A stretch of DNA of 64,000 bases from Microbulbifer halophilus (GCF_026183675.1 NZ_JAPIVK010000013.1:1-64000); one strand, 5' to 3'; counted from the stretch's first letter, positions 18,405 to 27,733 are shown. The notes: generated from the sequence alone by a model not told the origin. Translations and numbers: made by a program.

Positions 18405-18862
18405 TGGCAACAATCTGGGTCGACGCCGACGCCTGCCCGGTGGTGATCAAGGAAATCCTGTTCCGCGCCGCCGAACGCACCAGCACGCCCATGACGCTGG
18501 TGGCCAACCAGCCGGTGCGCGTGCCGCCGTCGCGCTTTATTCGCTCCGTACAGGTCACCGCCGGCTACGATGTGGCCGACAATGAAATCGTGCAGCGCTG
18601 CGAAGCCGACGACCTGGTGATCACCAGCGATATACCGCTGGCCGCCGAGGTGATCGACAAGGGCGCAACCGCCCTCAGCCCCCGCGGCGAGCGCCACACC
18701 AGAGCGAATATCCGCGCGCGGCTGAACATGCGCGATTTTATGGATACCATGCGTGCCAGTGGCCTGCACACCGGCGGTCCGCCGGCGCTGAACCAGCAGG
18801 ATCGCAAGGCGTTTGCCGACCAACTGGACAAGTGGCTGGCGGCCAGCCGCCGCAAATCCTGA
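18404..18862 (+). CDS. yaiI: YaiI/YqxD-family protein (DUF188)
   Basis: The product has 152 residues. The opening [19 protein letters not shown] is the family signature; the aspartates of VDADAC and of VITSDIPLA resemble the acidic metal site of PIN-like nuclease folds. [21 protein letters not shown] is also conserved. The biochemical role is not settled. The start at 18404 is chosen because it overlaps the previous stop and gives the family N terminus; an in-frame Met 57 bases upstream lies inside the DUF3565 gene. Confidence 0.88.
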   Translation: MATIWVDADACPVVIKEILFRAAERTSTPMTLVANQPVRVPPSRFIRSVQVTAGYDVADNEIVQRCEADDLVITSDIPLAAEVIDKGATALSPRGERHTRANIRARLNMRDFMDTMRASGLHTGGPPALNQQDRKAFADQLDKWLAASRRKS

Positions 18863-18872
18863 GAGCGTTCTG

Positions 18873-19358
18873 ATGGAACTGGTCACCGCCACAGAAGAGC
18901 ATCTACGGACCCTGATGAACTGGCTGCCGGACGAGCGCGCCTGCCTGCAGTGGGGCGGGCCGGCATTCCGCTACCCATTCAGCGAACAGACTTTTCTGCA
19001 GGATTGCCGCTGGACTGAACTGCCCAGCTACAGACTGGTCGACGATAACGGCACGACGCTCGCTTTCGGCCAGTACTACCGGCGGCTCGACCGCTGCCAC
19101 CTGGGACGCCTGATCGTGTCGCCCGCACACCGCGGGGCCGGCGTCGGCCGGACACTGGTGACCGAGCTGATCCGGTGCGGCTGTGCGGATCTGGGTGTCG
19201 GTGAGTGCTCGCTGTTCGTGCTCAAGGACAATACCGTCGCGAAAGCCCTGTACGGTAAACTCGGTTTCGAGTTCGCCCACTACCCCGGTTCAGCGGAGTG
19301 GTTGGAAGTCTGCGATTATATGGTTGCACCGGCAGAGGTTTTTACCCGATATGGCTGA
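18873..19358 (+). CDS. GNAT-family N-acetyltransferase
   Basis: The product has 161 residues. The acetyl-CoA-binding signature is visible as LGRLIVSPAHRGAGVGRTLVTELI, and the C-terminal DNTVAKALYGKLGFEF is the usual GNAT helix and strand. The start at 18873 sits 10 bases after yaiI and gives a normal family length. It overlaps the following GNAT gene by eight bases, so four genes (DUF3565, yaiI and the two GNATs) probably form one transcript. The acceptor substrate is unknown. Confidence 0.88.
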   Translation: MELVTATEEHLRTLMNWLPDERACLQWGGPAFRYPFSEQTFLQDCRWTELPSYRLVDDNGTTLAFGQYYRRLDRCHLGRLIVSPAHRGAGVGRTLVTELIRCGCADLGVGECSLFVLKDNTVAKALYGKLGFEFAHYPGSAEWLEVCDYMVAPAEVFTRYG

Positions 19359-19911
19359 ATTGATGGAACCGAAAACCGACCGCCTGCTGCTGCGCCAGTG
19401 GCGCGATGCCGACCGCGCCCCATTCGCGACCATGTGCGCCGACCCGCAGGTGATGGAATATTTCCCGTCGACCCTGGACCGCGCTGCCAGCGATGCCACG
19501 GTGGATCGCCAGATCGCCCATATCGATGAACACGGCTGGGGCTTCTGGGCCGCCGAGCGCCTCGAAGACGGTGCCTTTATCGGTTTCGTGGGCCTGAAAC
19601 ACGCGCCGGCGGAACTGCCGTTCGCGCCCTGCGTGGAAATCGGCTGGCGTCTCGCCGTTCCCTACTGGGGCAGCGGCTACGCCGTGGAGGCCGCGCGGGA
19701 GACGCTGCGCGTGGCGTTCGATGCACTGCAACTGCCGGAGATCGTCTCGTTTGCCACAGTACAGAATACGCGCTCGCGCAGGGTCATGGAGCGTCTGCAC
19801 ATGCGCGAGGAGCCACAGGTTTTCGACCACCCGCTACTGCCGGCGGACAGCCCGCTGCGGCGCCACTGCCTCTACCGGCTGACGGCCGCCGAGTGGCGGG
19901 AGCAGCGATAA
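19351..19911 (+). CDS. RimJ/RimL-like GNAT acetyltransferase
   Basis: The product has 186 residues. MEPKTDRLLLRQWRDADRAPFATMCADPQVMEYFP is the classic opening of the RimJ/RimL group (Acetyltransf_3), followed by EIGWRLAVPYWGSGYAVEAARETLRVAFD, the acetyl-CoA loop region, and NTRSRRVMERLHM. Such enzymes acetylate protein N termini or small amines; the substrate here is open. The start at 19351 overlaps the previous stop; Met at 19363 is an alternative. Much of the longer upstream frame lies inside the neighbouring gene and is not used. Confidence 0.88.
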   Translation: MAELMEPKTDRLLLRQWRDADRAPFATMCADPQVMEYFPSTLDRAASDATVDRQIAHIDEHGWGFWAAERLEDGAFIGFVGLKHAPAELPFAPCVEIGWRLAVPYWGSGYAVEAARETLRVAFDALQLPEIVSFATVQNTRSRRVMERLHMREEPQVFDHPLLPADSPLRRHCLYRLTAAEWREQR

Positions 19912-19938
19912 ACGGCAATCAATGAAAGGCGAGGGACA

Positions 19939-20946
19939 ATGCCGACCGATCATCTGCCCAGGCAGTGCCTGGGTTTCTTCCCCACACCGCTGATGCCGCT
20001 GCGCAGACTCACGGAACAGTTCGGCGGCCCGCAGCTCACTATCAAGCGCGACGACCAGACCGGCCTGGCCCTGGGCGGCAACAAGACCCGCAAGCTGGAA
20101 TTTATTCTCGCCGACGCGCTGGCCGCCGGTGCCGACACCATCGTCACCGCCGGTGCGGCGCAGTCCAATCACTGCCGCCAGACCGCCGCCGCGGCGGCGA
20201 CGCTGGGGCTCGAGTGCCACCTGGTGCTCGGCGGCCACGAACCGGCGGCCGCCAGCGGCAACCTGTTGCTGGACCAGTTGTTCGGCACTCATATCCACTG
20301 GACCGGCGCCCATCGCAAGGGCGAGGATATTCCGGATATCGTCGACTACCTGAAAAGCGCCGGCAAAAATCCCTATGTGGTGCCCTACGGCGGCTCCAGC
20401 GAACTGGGGGCGCTGAGTTTCGTCGCTGCCCTGAAAGAACTGGACAGCCAGTGCCGCGAGTACCATCTCTCCTTCAGCCATATCGTCTTCGCCTCCAGCT
20501 CCGGCGGTACCCACGCCGGTATGATGCTGGGCAAAAAAATGCTGGCACAGGACTGTGAAATACTGGGAATTAACATCGACAAAGGCGAGAGCGGCGAGAC
20601 ACCATTCGCGCAGCATATCCTCGAGCTGGCCAACCGCAGCGCAGCGTTGATCGGCAGCGATTTCCGCTTCGACGAAAAGGAACTGAACCTGAACGACGAC
20701 TATATCGGCGGCGGATACGGCGTGGTCGGCGATGCGGAAAGAGAGGCGATTGAGCTGCTGGCGCGCACCGAGGGCATACTGCTGGACCCGGTCTACACCG
20801 GCCGCGCCATGGCCGGACTGATCGACCTGCTGCGCCGGAAAAAATTCAGCGACACCGACCGCGTACTTTTCTGGCACACCGGCGGCGCGCCGGCGCTGTT
20901 TGCCTACGCCGAAACACTGAATATTTCCGCACCGCCACCGATCTGA
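19939..20946 (+). CDS. D-cysteine desulfhydrase / ACC deaminase-family PLP enzyme
   Basis: The product has 335 residues of fold-type II PLP enzyme. The Schiff-base lysine is in GGNKTRKLEF, and TAGAAQSNHCRQTAAAAATLG binds the cofactor phosphate region and substrate. HTGGAPALFAY near the C terminus completes the family pattern. Members degrade D-cysteine to pyruvate, sulfide and ammonia, or open aminocyclopropane carboxylate. The dcyD-type reaction is more likely in a free-living gammaproteobacterium, but the two cannot be told apart here. It lies 27 bases after the second GNAT, possibly in the same operon. Confidence 0.8.
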   Translation: MPTDHLPRQCLGFFPTPLMPLRRLTEQFGGPQLTIKRDDQTGLALGGNKTRKLEFILADALAAGADTIVTAGAAQSNHCRQTAAAAATLGLECHLVLGGHEPAAASGNLLLDQLFGTHIHWTGAHRKGEDIPDIVDYLKSAGKNPYVVPYGGSSELGALSFVAALKELDSQCREYHLSFSHIVFASSSGGTHAGMMLGKKMLAQDCEILGINIDKGESGETPFAQHILELANRSAALIGSDFRFDEKELNLNDDYIGGGYGVVGDAEREAIELLARTEGILLDPVYTGRAMAGLIDLLRRKKFSDTDRVLFWHTGGAPALFAYAETLNISAPPPI

Positions 20947-21003
20947 CGGGGAACCGTCGGAGAACAGGTCACTCGAATACCTTTTCAGGACAAGAGCCGA
21001 TAA

Positions 21004-21864
<861 letters not shown>

Positions 21865-21987
21865 AAAACAGCCGGTAAAGTCGCTGTGCGCACCGACAGT
21901 TTGTAGCCCGTATCGGCGCAGGATACCTTTAATGCAGATGTCATATCGCGGCTGTTTAACAGCCTCCATAGGCAGGAAAACGGGAGA

Positions 21988-23301
21988 ATGGGCACCATGC
22001 GCCAGTTGGCAGGCAAGTCGATCGCGCTAATTACAGCCATTGTCATCGGTTTGGGTTCGATTGTGCCGAGCCAGGTTATCGCGAGCGATCTGGGAAAAAA
22101 GAGTGACAGGGAGCGGGGCCACAGTGTTCAGCTCGGTCCGCGCCCACAGTATCTCGTCAACGATATGGAAGAGGGCGCACTCAAGGAAGAGTTGCAGGCC
22201 TGCCTGGACAAAAAGCCGAAGCGCACACTTTTTTCCATCGGCCACCGCGGCGCACCCATGCAGTTTCCCGAGCACACCAGGGAATCCTATGAGGCCGGCT
22301 ACCGCATGGGTGCCGGTATCCTCGAGTGCGATGTGACTTTCACCCGGGACAAGGAACTCGTGTGCCGCCACGCGCAGAATGACCTCGCCACCACCACCAA
22401 CATCCTGCTGACCGATCTAGCCGACACCTGCGTCAAGCCGTTCACGCCGGCGGTGATTGCCGATGACGGCAGCCTGGTATCGCCCGCATCCGCGGAGTGT
22501 CGCACCAGCGAGATCACCCTGACCGAGTTCAGGTCGCTGCGGGGCAAGATGGATGCATTCAATCCGCGAGCACAGACGCCGGAGGAGTTCGTCGACGGCA
22601 CGGCGGACTGGCGCACCGATTTGTACTCGGGCCCCGACAGCGGGACGCTGATGACCCACGCCGAAAGCATCGCGCTGTTCAGGAAGCTGGGCGTGAAGAT
22701 GACGCCCGAGCTGAAGGCGCCGAGTGTCGAGATGCCGTTCGACGGTTTCACCCAGGAAGATTTTGCCCGCAAGATGATCGACGAGTATCGGGCAGCCGGT
22801 GTCCCGGCCCGGGATGTGTATCCGCAGTCTTTCAACCGGGACGATGTCCTCTACTGGATCGATAACGACCCCGCGTTTGGCCGGCAGGCGGTGTACCTGG
22901 AAGATGCGGGCTCCCCGGGCGAACTGCCGGACCTGGCCGAGCTCAACGAAGACAGGGCCAGTGGCATCAACATAGTGGCTCCGCCTATCTTTGCCCTGCT
23001 CGCGCTGGATGCGGATAACAACCTGGTGCCATCCGAGTACGCGGAAAATCTCAAAGAATCGGGTTTTGGCATCATTGCCTGGTCACTGGAACGCTCCGGA
23101 ATGCTCGCCGACGGCGACAACGGTTTTTATTACCAGACTATCGATGAAGCCATCTCCCGCGAGGGCGATGTGATGGAAGTGATCGACACCCTGGCGCGGG
23201 ACGTCGGCGTCAGCGGGATATTCTCCGACTGGCCCGCCACCGTCAGCTTTTACGCGAGCTGCGTCAAGCCGAGCCGGAACCGGACTCACAGACGGCGTTG
23301 A
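21988..23301 (+). CDS. Glycerophosphodiester phosphodiesterase, exported
   Basis: The product has 437 residues with an N-terminal signal (SIALITAIVIGLGSIVPSQVIAS). The GDPD catalytic set is clear: GHRGAPMQFPEHT (His-Arg and Glu), ILECDVTFTRDKELVCRHA (Glu-Asp and second His) and, later, VKMTPELKAP. It hydrolyses glycerophosphodiesters to glycerol-3-phosphate and an alcohol, probably in the periplasm as GlpQ does. It is longer than Escherichia coli GlpQ (358 aa) owing to inserts after residue 140. Start could also be the Met at 21997. Confidence 0.9.
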   Translation: MGTMRQLAGKSIALITAIVIGLGSIVPSQVIASDLGKKSDRERGHSVQLGPRPQYLVNDMEEGALKEELQACLDKKPKRTLFSIGHRGAPMQFPEHTRESYEAGYRMGAGILECDVTFTRDKELVCRHAQNDLATTTNILLTDLADTCVKPFTPAVIADDGSLVSPASAECRTSEITLTEFRSLRGKMDAFNPRAQTPEEFVDGTADWRTDLYSGPDSGTLMTHAESIALFRKLGVKMTPELKAPSVEMPFDGFTQEDFARKMIDEYRAAGVPARDVYPQSFNRDDVLYWIDNDPAFGRQAVYLEDAGSPGELPDLAELNEDRASGINIVAPPIFALLALDADNNLVPSEYAENLKESGFGIIAWSLERSGMLADGDNGFYYQTIDEAISREGDVMEVIDTLARDVGVSGIFSDWPATVSFYASCVKPSRNRTHRRR

Positions 23302-23475
23302 CCCCGGGTCAGGTTTCGGCTGACTGCCTCCGGGCCAGGCTGCGGTGGTAGGCCACAAAATCTCCGCAATCTGCCCTGCACCGTACGGGAACCGATTGAG
23401 AGCCGCTGACTCGGAAAGCGGAGCCCTCCGGGATAATGACTAATCGAGTGGGTTGGGGAATGTCCAGCCGCGCTA

Positions 23476-23504
23476 TTGACTCCTGTTACGCCGGTGGCAA
23501 TATG
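23476..23504 (+). promoter_or_regulatory. Possible promoter of the Tse2-like pair
   Basis: TTGACT at 23476 is followed 17 bases later by AATATG, about 45 bases before the toxin ATG. The -35 is good and the -10 poor. The gap 23302-23545 holds nothing else I recognise. Confidence 0.3.
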
Positions 23505-23545
23505 GTTGTCCTTCAAAGCTACGCCAAGGATAAGGACGACTGGCT

Positions 23546-23917
23546 ATGAACTCCGAAAATCTCTATATATCGAAGGAAGACCTATACCGACTAGGGAACT
23601 CCACTTCCTCCCGCCTATCAGCAGTGAGACCCCGCGAAATAAACACGATAACCGTCAACGACGTAGAAGTCATCGTGGCCGATGGGAACGGCGTCAGCCT
23701 GTTCAATCGGGCAGGGCTTGAGAAGAGCCCGTTGTCAGGCTGGGTGTGGGAGATTCGTAGCGGAACAACCTTCCCGCCGGGGCTCAAACTCGTAGAGCGT
23801 GGTTCGAAAGGGCACCACATGCTGGCGCCGACTCACAATATGCCCCTGAACCAGTACATAGGATTACTGGAACAAGTGGCAATCCAGTGTCGAAAAGTAT
23901 TCAAGAGGCAGGCCTAA
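23546..23917 (+). CDS. Tse2-like ADP-ribosyltransferase-fold toxin
   Basis: The product has 123 residues and no signal peptide. The order of motifs matches Pseudomonas aeruginosa Tse2: an early LYR (13-15), GVSLFNRAGL (49-58; Tse2 GTSVFDRAGV), GTTFPPGLKLV (73-83; Tse2 GTDIPPDLKV), then a histidine-containing strand and MPLNQYIGLLEQ (Tse2 MYREVLMGQL). Tse2 is a cytoplasm-acting toxin of the type VI secretion system with an ART-like fold. No secretion genes are nearby, so this may be a toxin-antitoxin module or an orphan effector. Its stop is followed directly by the start of a 78-codon gene, as tse2-tsi2 are paired. GC is lower than in neighbours. Confidence 0.72.
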   Translation: MNSENLYISKEDLYRLGNSTSSRLSAVRPREINTITVNDVEVIVADGNGVSLFNRAGLEKSPLSGWVWEIRSGTTFPPGLKLVERGSKGHHMLAPTHNMPLNQYIGLLEQVAIQCRKVFKRQA

Positions 23918-24154
23918 ATGCGCGAACTTGAACTCAAGGTAGACCGAAGCACCTTTAACCTACTCTGGGTGTCGCTCCACGCAAGGGAGACAGCACTACT
24001 AAAGCTGGTAGAGAAATACGGTGAGGACTCCGACGAGGGGGCTGACGCTCTCAACGATATCATAGCTTTGCGTTTGTATAAGGAGGAGCTAAAGGAGCAA
24101 GGCGAAAAGGTGTTCGACGCCAACGCATTTATTGTCAGCGACGCCACCTACTAA
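23918..24154 (+). CDS. Probable antitoxin/immunity partner of the Tse2-like protein
   Basis: The product is a 78-residue acidic protein, predicted almost all helical (STFNLLWVSLHARETALLKLVEKYG ... ALNDIIALRLYKEELKEQ). Its ATG follows the toxin TAA with no gap. Length and helical make-up resemble Tsi2 (77 aa), and both carry a helix with an Ala-Arg pair followed by an Asp/Glu-rich turn, but identity is low by eye. The assignment rests on position, size and composition, not on a recognised family signature. There is no DNA-binding motif, so autoregulation is not evident. Confidence 0.55.
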   Translation: MRELELKVDRSTFNLLWVSLHARETALLKLVEKYGEDSDEGADALNDIIALRLYKEELKEQGEKVFDANAFIVSDATY

Positions 24155-24185
24155 ACATCGTGCAGGTCACACAACTCGACCGCTA

Positions 24186-24219
24186 TAAAAAAGCCCCGAC
24201 AGCATAAACCATCGGGGCT
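24186..24219 (-). terminator. Rho-independent terminator of the DUF4303 gene
   Basis: On the minus strand AGCCCCGA and TCGGGGCT pair around a 12-base loop, followed by six T. In the plus direction there is no T-run, so the toxin pair may not be terminated here. Confidence 0.8.
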
Positions 24220-24243
24220 GGCAAGTGGATATGTGTTCCCGAT

Positions 24244-24378
24244 TTAATCTTCGCCAGTAATGGCCGGACTGTCACAGGGCAGCCACTGATCAGGCTCTGC
24301 AGCACACTCCTTCTTATAGGTACCATCGGGATACCCTGTGGTTCGCTTTGCCCTGTACAGGTCATCGTCATAATGAAT
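24244..24378 (-). other. In-frame open extension after the DUF4303 stop codon
   Basis: After the TGA at 24379-24381 the same frame stays open for 44 codons to a TAA at 24244-24246. The translation (…YDDDLYRAKRTTGYPDGTYK…) is soluble-protein-like, ending just before the terminator. No ATG/GTG/TTG start lies at its beginning. It may be the old C terminus of the DUF4303 gene cut off by a nonsense change, the remnant of another gene, or chance. A competing frame with ATG at 24371 runs through the terminator and looks less protein-like. Confidence 0.3.
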
Positions 24379-25629
24379 TCAGTGCGTAGTTTCCGATGGG
24401 CTTACAAGGGAAATCCTGTTTCCACTGAATTCGTATACTTCGTAAACGCCGCCGAAAACCTTATGTTCCAGCGCATTGAATTCATGGCTATCATTGCGCT
24501 TGCAACATAAGGTGATGTAGTAGAGCGAATGCCGGTCGACAACCATCAATACCCGGAATGTTCGATCCGCGAACTGCGCGGCCAGAGCCTTTCCGAGATT
24601 GATGGTCAGCTCCCTGGCGATACAGGGCAGTAAATCCTCCGTTTCGAATTGGTTGCCAATGAAATGTCCGTACAGCTTGTCAAGCTCTTCGAAATGAGGG
24701 GAGGTCTTCAGGAGCTGCATGAGCTCTATTCTGTTTTCCATCTCCTCAGATAAGTTTCCCTCGGAGAGCGGGCGGTCTCGTTCGATATCCAGGAAAACCG
24801 AATCTCCATGGGTGATAAACGCCGGGGAAAATCCCTCGATGACCTTACTGAAATCTCCTACCTTGAGATCAGTGGTGGGTGGATTCTCGGCCTCCTCTCT
24901 CATCTTTAAATTCCACAACGCATCTTCAACTGCCTGGGCTTCGGAAGCTTCGACTATTTCAATCGCGACCCTGGAAAAGGTTTCAGGGTTGTTCAGGGGC
25001 TTGATGTTCTTCAGGAAGTCACTTGCCGAGATTTCGCCCGCATTCAGGGTCAGGGCGCAATGCCGGGAGTCGAAAAAGTCTCTCAGGGGCTGGTCTTTCA
25101 GGGAGGCTTGCAGGGCTAGAATGACGGTGGAGCGAATTTCTTCATGCGCCTCCCTTATGAGCTGGTAATAATCTTCCGAGATGCTCCCCTTGGGCCACGA
25201 TTTAGGGGCATAGAGCGGGTCGATGCTGTCAAAAAAATCGCGTATGTGATCTAGCGCAGCCTCTGTCTCGGGCATCATGGATTCAAGTTTCTCCTCTGCG
25301 TGGTGGGGTGAGTCACAGGGGCTCCAGCGCAGGGTGACTTTCAGGTCTTCTTCATCCGCCGGAGAATGTCTCGCACTTACCCCAGCCGAATGAGCCAGCC
25401 CCTCTTCGGATGCATAGGTCGGGCAGAGATAGCTCCAGCTTCCGGCGGAATAGTAAAGACCCAGGGAGTAAATCCGAAGATGGCTGTTTTGCTCTATGAT
25501 TTCCTGAAAGGATTTTCGGCTCTCTGTCTCCACGCATTGATGCAGGGTTTCCAGAAGTTTTTTGAATTCGGTCTGGAAATTTCCGGGTTTCGGTAGCGGT
25601 GAGTTTATGCTGATAATTCGATTCTCCAA
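24379..25629 (-). CDS. DUF4303-containing protein
   Basis: The product has 416 residues, cytoplasmic, acidic. RIYSLGLYYSAGSWSYLCPTYASEEGL and LRWSPCDSPHHAEE in the first 120 residues match the DUF4303 pattern. DUF4303 proteins are frequent near polymorphic-toxin and immunity genes, which suits the Tse2-like pair next door, though function is unproven. The frame opens with TTG at 25629, 10 bases after the comM stop, without a clear ribosome site, so the N terminus is uncertain. Codon use and base composition are more AT-rich than in comM. The frame continues open after its stop (see 24244-24378). Confidence 0.6.
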   Translation of the reverse strand: MENRIISINSPLPKPGNFQTEFKKLLETLHQCVETESRKSFQEIIEQNSHLRIYSLGLYYSAGSWSYLCPTYASEEGLAHSAGVSARHSPADEEDLKVTLRWSPCDSPHHAEEKLESMMPETEAALDHIRDFFDSIDPLYAPKSWPKGSISEDYYQLIREAHEEIRSTVILALQASLKDQPLRDFFDSRHCALTLNAGEISASDFLKNIKPLNNPETFSRVAIEIVEASEAQAVEDALWNLKMREEAENPPTTDLKVGDFSKVIEGFSPAFITHGDSVFLDIERDRPLSEGNLSEEMENRIELMQLLKTSPHFEELDKLYGHFIGNQFETEDLLPCIARELTINLGKALAAQFADRTFRVLMVVDRHSLYYITLCCKRNDSHEFNALEHKVFGGVYEVYEFSGNRISLVSPSETTH

Positions 25630-25639
25630 TTTTCAAGCT

Positions 25640-27139
25640 TTACGTCGAGAGATCTGCCGGCAGTTGCCGGCGATCCAGATTGCGGTAGGCCAGCGCCTCC
25701 GCAATCTGTCCCGAACCGATCTTTTCTTCTCCTGCCAGGTCCGCTAGCGTGCGCGCCACTTTGAGCACCCGGTGGTAGCTGCGCGCCGACAGGCCCAGTT
25801 GTTCCACCGACTGCCGCAACAGCGCCTGCTCGCTTTTGCCCAGCGCGCAGAAGCGATCCAGTTCCGCACCCTGCAACTGCGCATTGATCTTATCCTGGCG
25901 CTGCAACTGCCGATCCCGAGCCTGTATCACCCGCTCGCGTACGGTCGCCGAGGATTCCCCGGCCGGCGCATCCTGCAACTGGCTCGCGGTCATGTTCGCC
26001 ACTTCCACCTGCATATCGATGCGGTCCAGCAGCGGTCCGGACAGTTTGTTGCGGTAGCGGTCTATCTGGTCCGGGGTGCAGCGGCAGCGGGGTTCACCCA
26101 GGTAGCCGCAGGGGCAGGGGTTCATGGCACCCACCAGCTGGAAGTGGGCCGGGAAGGTAACCTGGGCGCGGGCGCGGGAGATGCGCACCTCGCCGTTTTC
26201 CAACGGTTCGCGCAGAATTTCCAGCGCGTGGCGGGGAAACTCGGGCATTTCGTCCAGAAACAGCACGCCGCGGTGGGCCAGGGATATTTCCCCGGGGCGC
26301 GGGTTGCTGCCGCCGCCCACCAGCGCGGTGGGCGAGGCGGAGTGGTGTGGGGCACGGAAGGGGCGCTGCAGCAGCCGCGGCAGGCCGGCACTGGAGTAGA
26401 CGGCGGCGACGTCGATCAGCTCGCGCCTTGCCAGCGGCGGCAGTATACCGGGCAGGCGGCTGGCGAGCATGGTTTTGCCGGTGCCGGGCGGACCGTAGAA
26501 AAGCAGGTTGTGGTTGCCGGCCGCGGCCACTTCCAGTGCGCGCCGCGCCTTTAACTGGCCGCGCACGTCCGCCAGGTCGGCGCAGGTGGGAGCCGTCTCT
26601 TTCGTCTCGCTTGTCGCCGCGGGCATGGCTTCCCGCTGGTGGAGTTCGGCACAGACCTGCAGCAGCGATTCCGCGATCCTGACCTCGCCGCCGGCCAGCG
26701 CTGCCTCGCCGCCGCTATCCCGCGGTACCACCAGCCGGCGCTCCGCGTCACCGCAGGCGATGGCGGCGGGCAGGGCGCCGCTGACGTCGCGCAGGGCGCC
26801 GGTCAGTGCCAGCTCGCCGATAAATTCGTAGTGAGCCAGCGGCTCGTCGGGCACCTGTCCGGACGCCGCGAGTATGCCGATGGCGATCGCCAGGTCGTAG
26901 CGGCCGCCCTCCTTGGGCAGGTCTGCCGGTGCCAGGTTGACAGTGATGCGCCGCTGCGGGAATTCGAAGTGGCTGTTGACCAGCGCGCTGCGCACCCGGT
27001 CGCGGCTCTCGCGCACCGCTGCCTCGGGCAGGCCGACGATGTGGAAGGCGGGGAGACCGTTGGCCAGGTGGGTTTCGACGGTGACCTGGGGGGCATCGAC
27101 ACCCAGTTGGGCGCGACTGTAGGTAACGGAGAGACTCAA
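25640..27139 (-). CDS. comM: YifB/ComM-family Mg-chelatase-like AAA+ ATPase
   Basis: The product has 499 residues. The N-terminal Lon-protease-like fold (SLSVTYSRAQLGVDAPQVTVETHLANGLPAFHIVGLPEAAVRESRDRV) is followed by an AAA+ module with Walker A GPPGTGKT, Walker B VLFLDEMPEF and the cysteine cluster CPCGYLGEPRCRC. ComM is a hexameric branch-migration helicase that helps integrate incoming DNA during natural transformation. Downstream on the same strand is the DUF4303 gene; upstream is ubiK. Confidence 0.93.
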   Translation of the reverse strand: MSLSVTYSRAQLGVDAPQVTVETHLANGLPAFHIVGLPEAAVRESRDRVRSALVNSHFEFPQRRITVNLAPADLPKEGGRYDLAIAIGILAASGQVPDEPLAHYEFIGELALTGALRDVSGALPAAIACGDAERRLVVPRDSGGEAALAGGEVRIAESLLQVCAELHQREAMPAATSETKETAPTCADLADVRGQLKARRALEVAAAGNHNLLFYGPPGTGKTMLASRLPGILPPLARRELIDVAAVYSSAGLPRLLQRPFRAPHHSASPTALVGGGSNPRPGEISLAHRGVLFLDEMPEFPRHALEILREPLENGEVRISRARAQVTFPAHFQLVGAMNPCPCGYLGEPRCRCTPDQIDRYRNKLSGPLLDRIDMQVEVANMTASQLQDAPAGESSATVRERVIQARDRQLQRQDKINAQLQGAELDRFCALGKSEQALLRQSVEQLGLSARSYHRVLKVARTLADLAGEEKIGSGQIAEALAYRNLDRRQLPADLST

Positions 27140-27184
27140 AACGGCATCCTTGGCTCTTTTCCTCTTCCCTGAGGGGCTGTCCGG

Positions 27185-27433
27185 TCAGTCGCCGGGGGGA
27201 TTCCCTTTTTCCCGCTCGGCGAGGGCCTGTTCCAGTACCTCCACCTGCGCCTCGACCCGGGCCAGTTTCTCCCGCGTGCGCTGCAGGATCTCCGCCTGGG
27301 TATCGAATTCGCGCTGCGACACCAGCGGCAGTCTACCCAGGGCCACGGCCAGGGCATCGCGCAGATCGCTGGTGACCACTGCCCCCTGTTGTTGCAGTTC
27401 GCGCAATAAATCTTGCAGTTTGTCCGCCGACAC
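27185..27433 (-). CDS. ubiK: Ubiquinone biosynthesis accessory factor UbiK (YqiC/BMFP)
   Basis: The product has about 82 residues. The C-terminal half, LPLVSQREFDTQAEILQRTREKLARVEAQVEVLEQAL, is the coiled-coil signature of the YqiC family, which binds UbiJ and helps late steps of ubiquinone synthesis. I place the start at a GTG (27431-27433) with GAGGG seven bases upstream. The longer frame from 27499 would run over a TACAAT sequence that looks like the gene's -10 box. The gene ends 45 bases before comM. Confidence 0.85.
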   Translation of the reverse strand: MSADKLQDLLRELQQQGAVVTSDLRDALAVALGRLPLVSQREFDTQAEILQRTREKLARVEAQVEVLEQALAEREKGNPPGD

Positions 27434-27569
27434 CGGCAATCCCTCACTAAAAATGGGCTCTTTACTGATCGCCGATTGTACCCGCGCCGACGGCAACACT
27501 AAAGCCGCGCCGTATTTTGTCCGCCCGCGAGCGCTGGCGACCGAAGTTTGCGCTGGTGCCCCGGCGGGG

Positions 27570-27586
27570 TGCTCCGCATTGGTTCA
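27570..27586 (+). promoter_or_regulatory. NtrC-like binding site 1
   Basis: TGCTCCGCATTGGTTCA differs at two bases from the palindromic consensus TGCACC-N5-GGTGCA. It is centred about 156 bases upstream of the sigma-54 -24 element, a normal enhancer distance. Confidence 0.5.
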
Positions 27587-27630
27587 TCAGCGCCAAATGG
27601 TTCACCACTTCTGTGCATGCTCCGGGTGCC

Positions 27631-27647
27631 TGTCCCATTCTGGTGCG
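27631..27647 (+). promoter_or_regulatory. NtrC-like binding site 2
   Basis: TGTCCCATTCTGGTGCG matches the NtrC consensus TGCACC-N5-GGTGCA except for three bases. Its centre is 61 bases from site 1, close to six helical turns, so the two sites face the same side of the DNA. Confidence 0.45.
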
Positions 27648-27733
27648 CAGTGTCTGGCGGAGTCCCCTTCCCCCGCCTTTCGGAACCGCTCCGGACGACC
27701 GCTAAACCGTTGATTTTTCATTAAATTGCAAAG

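Noticed and set aside
24183-24371. 62-codon minus-strand ORF after the DUF4303 gene
   Set aside because: It reads through the rho-independent terminator and its composition is not protein-like.
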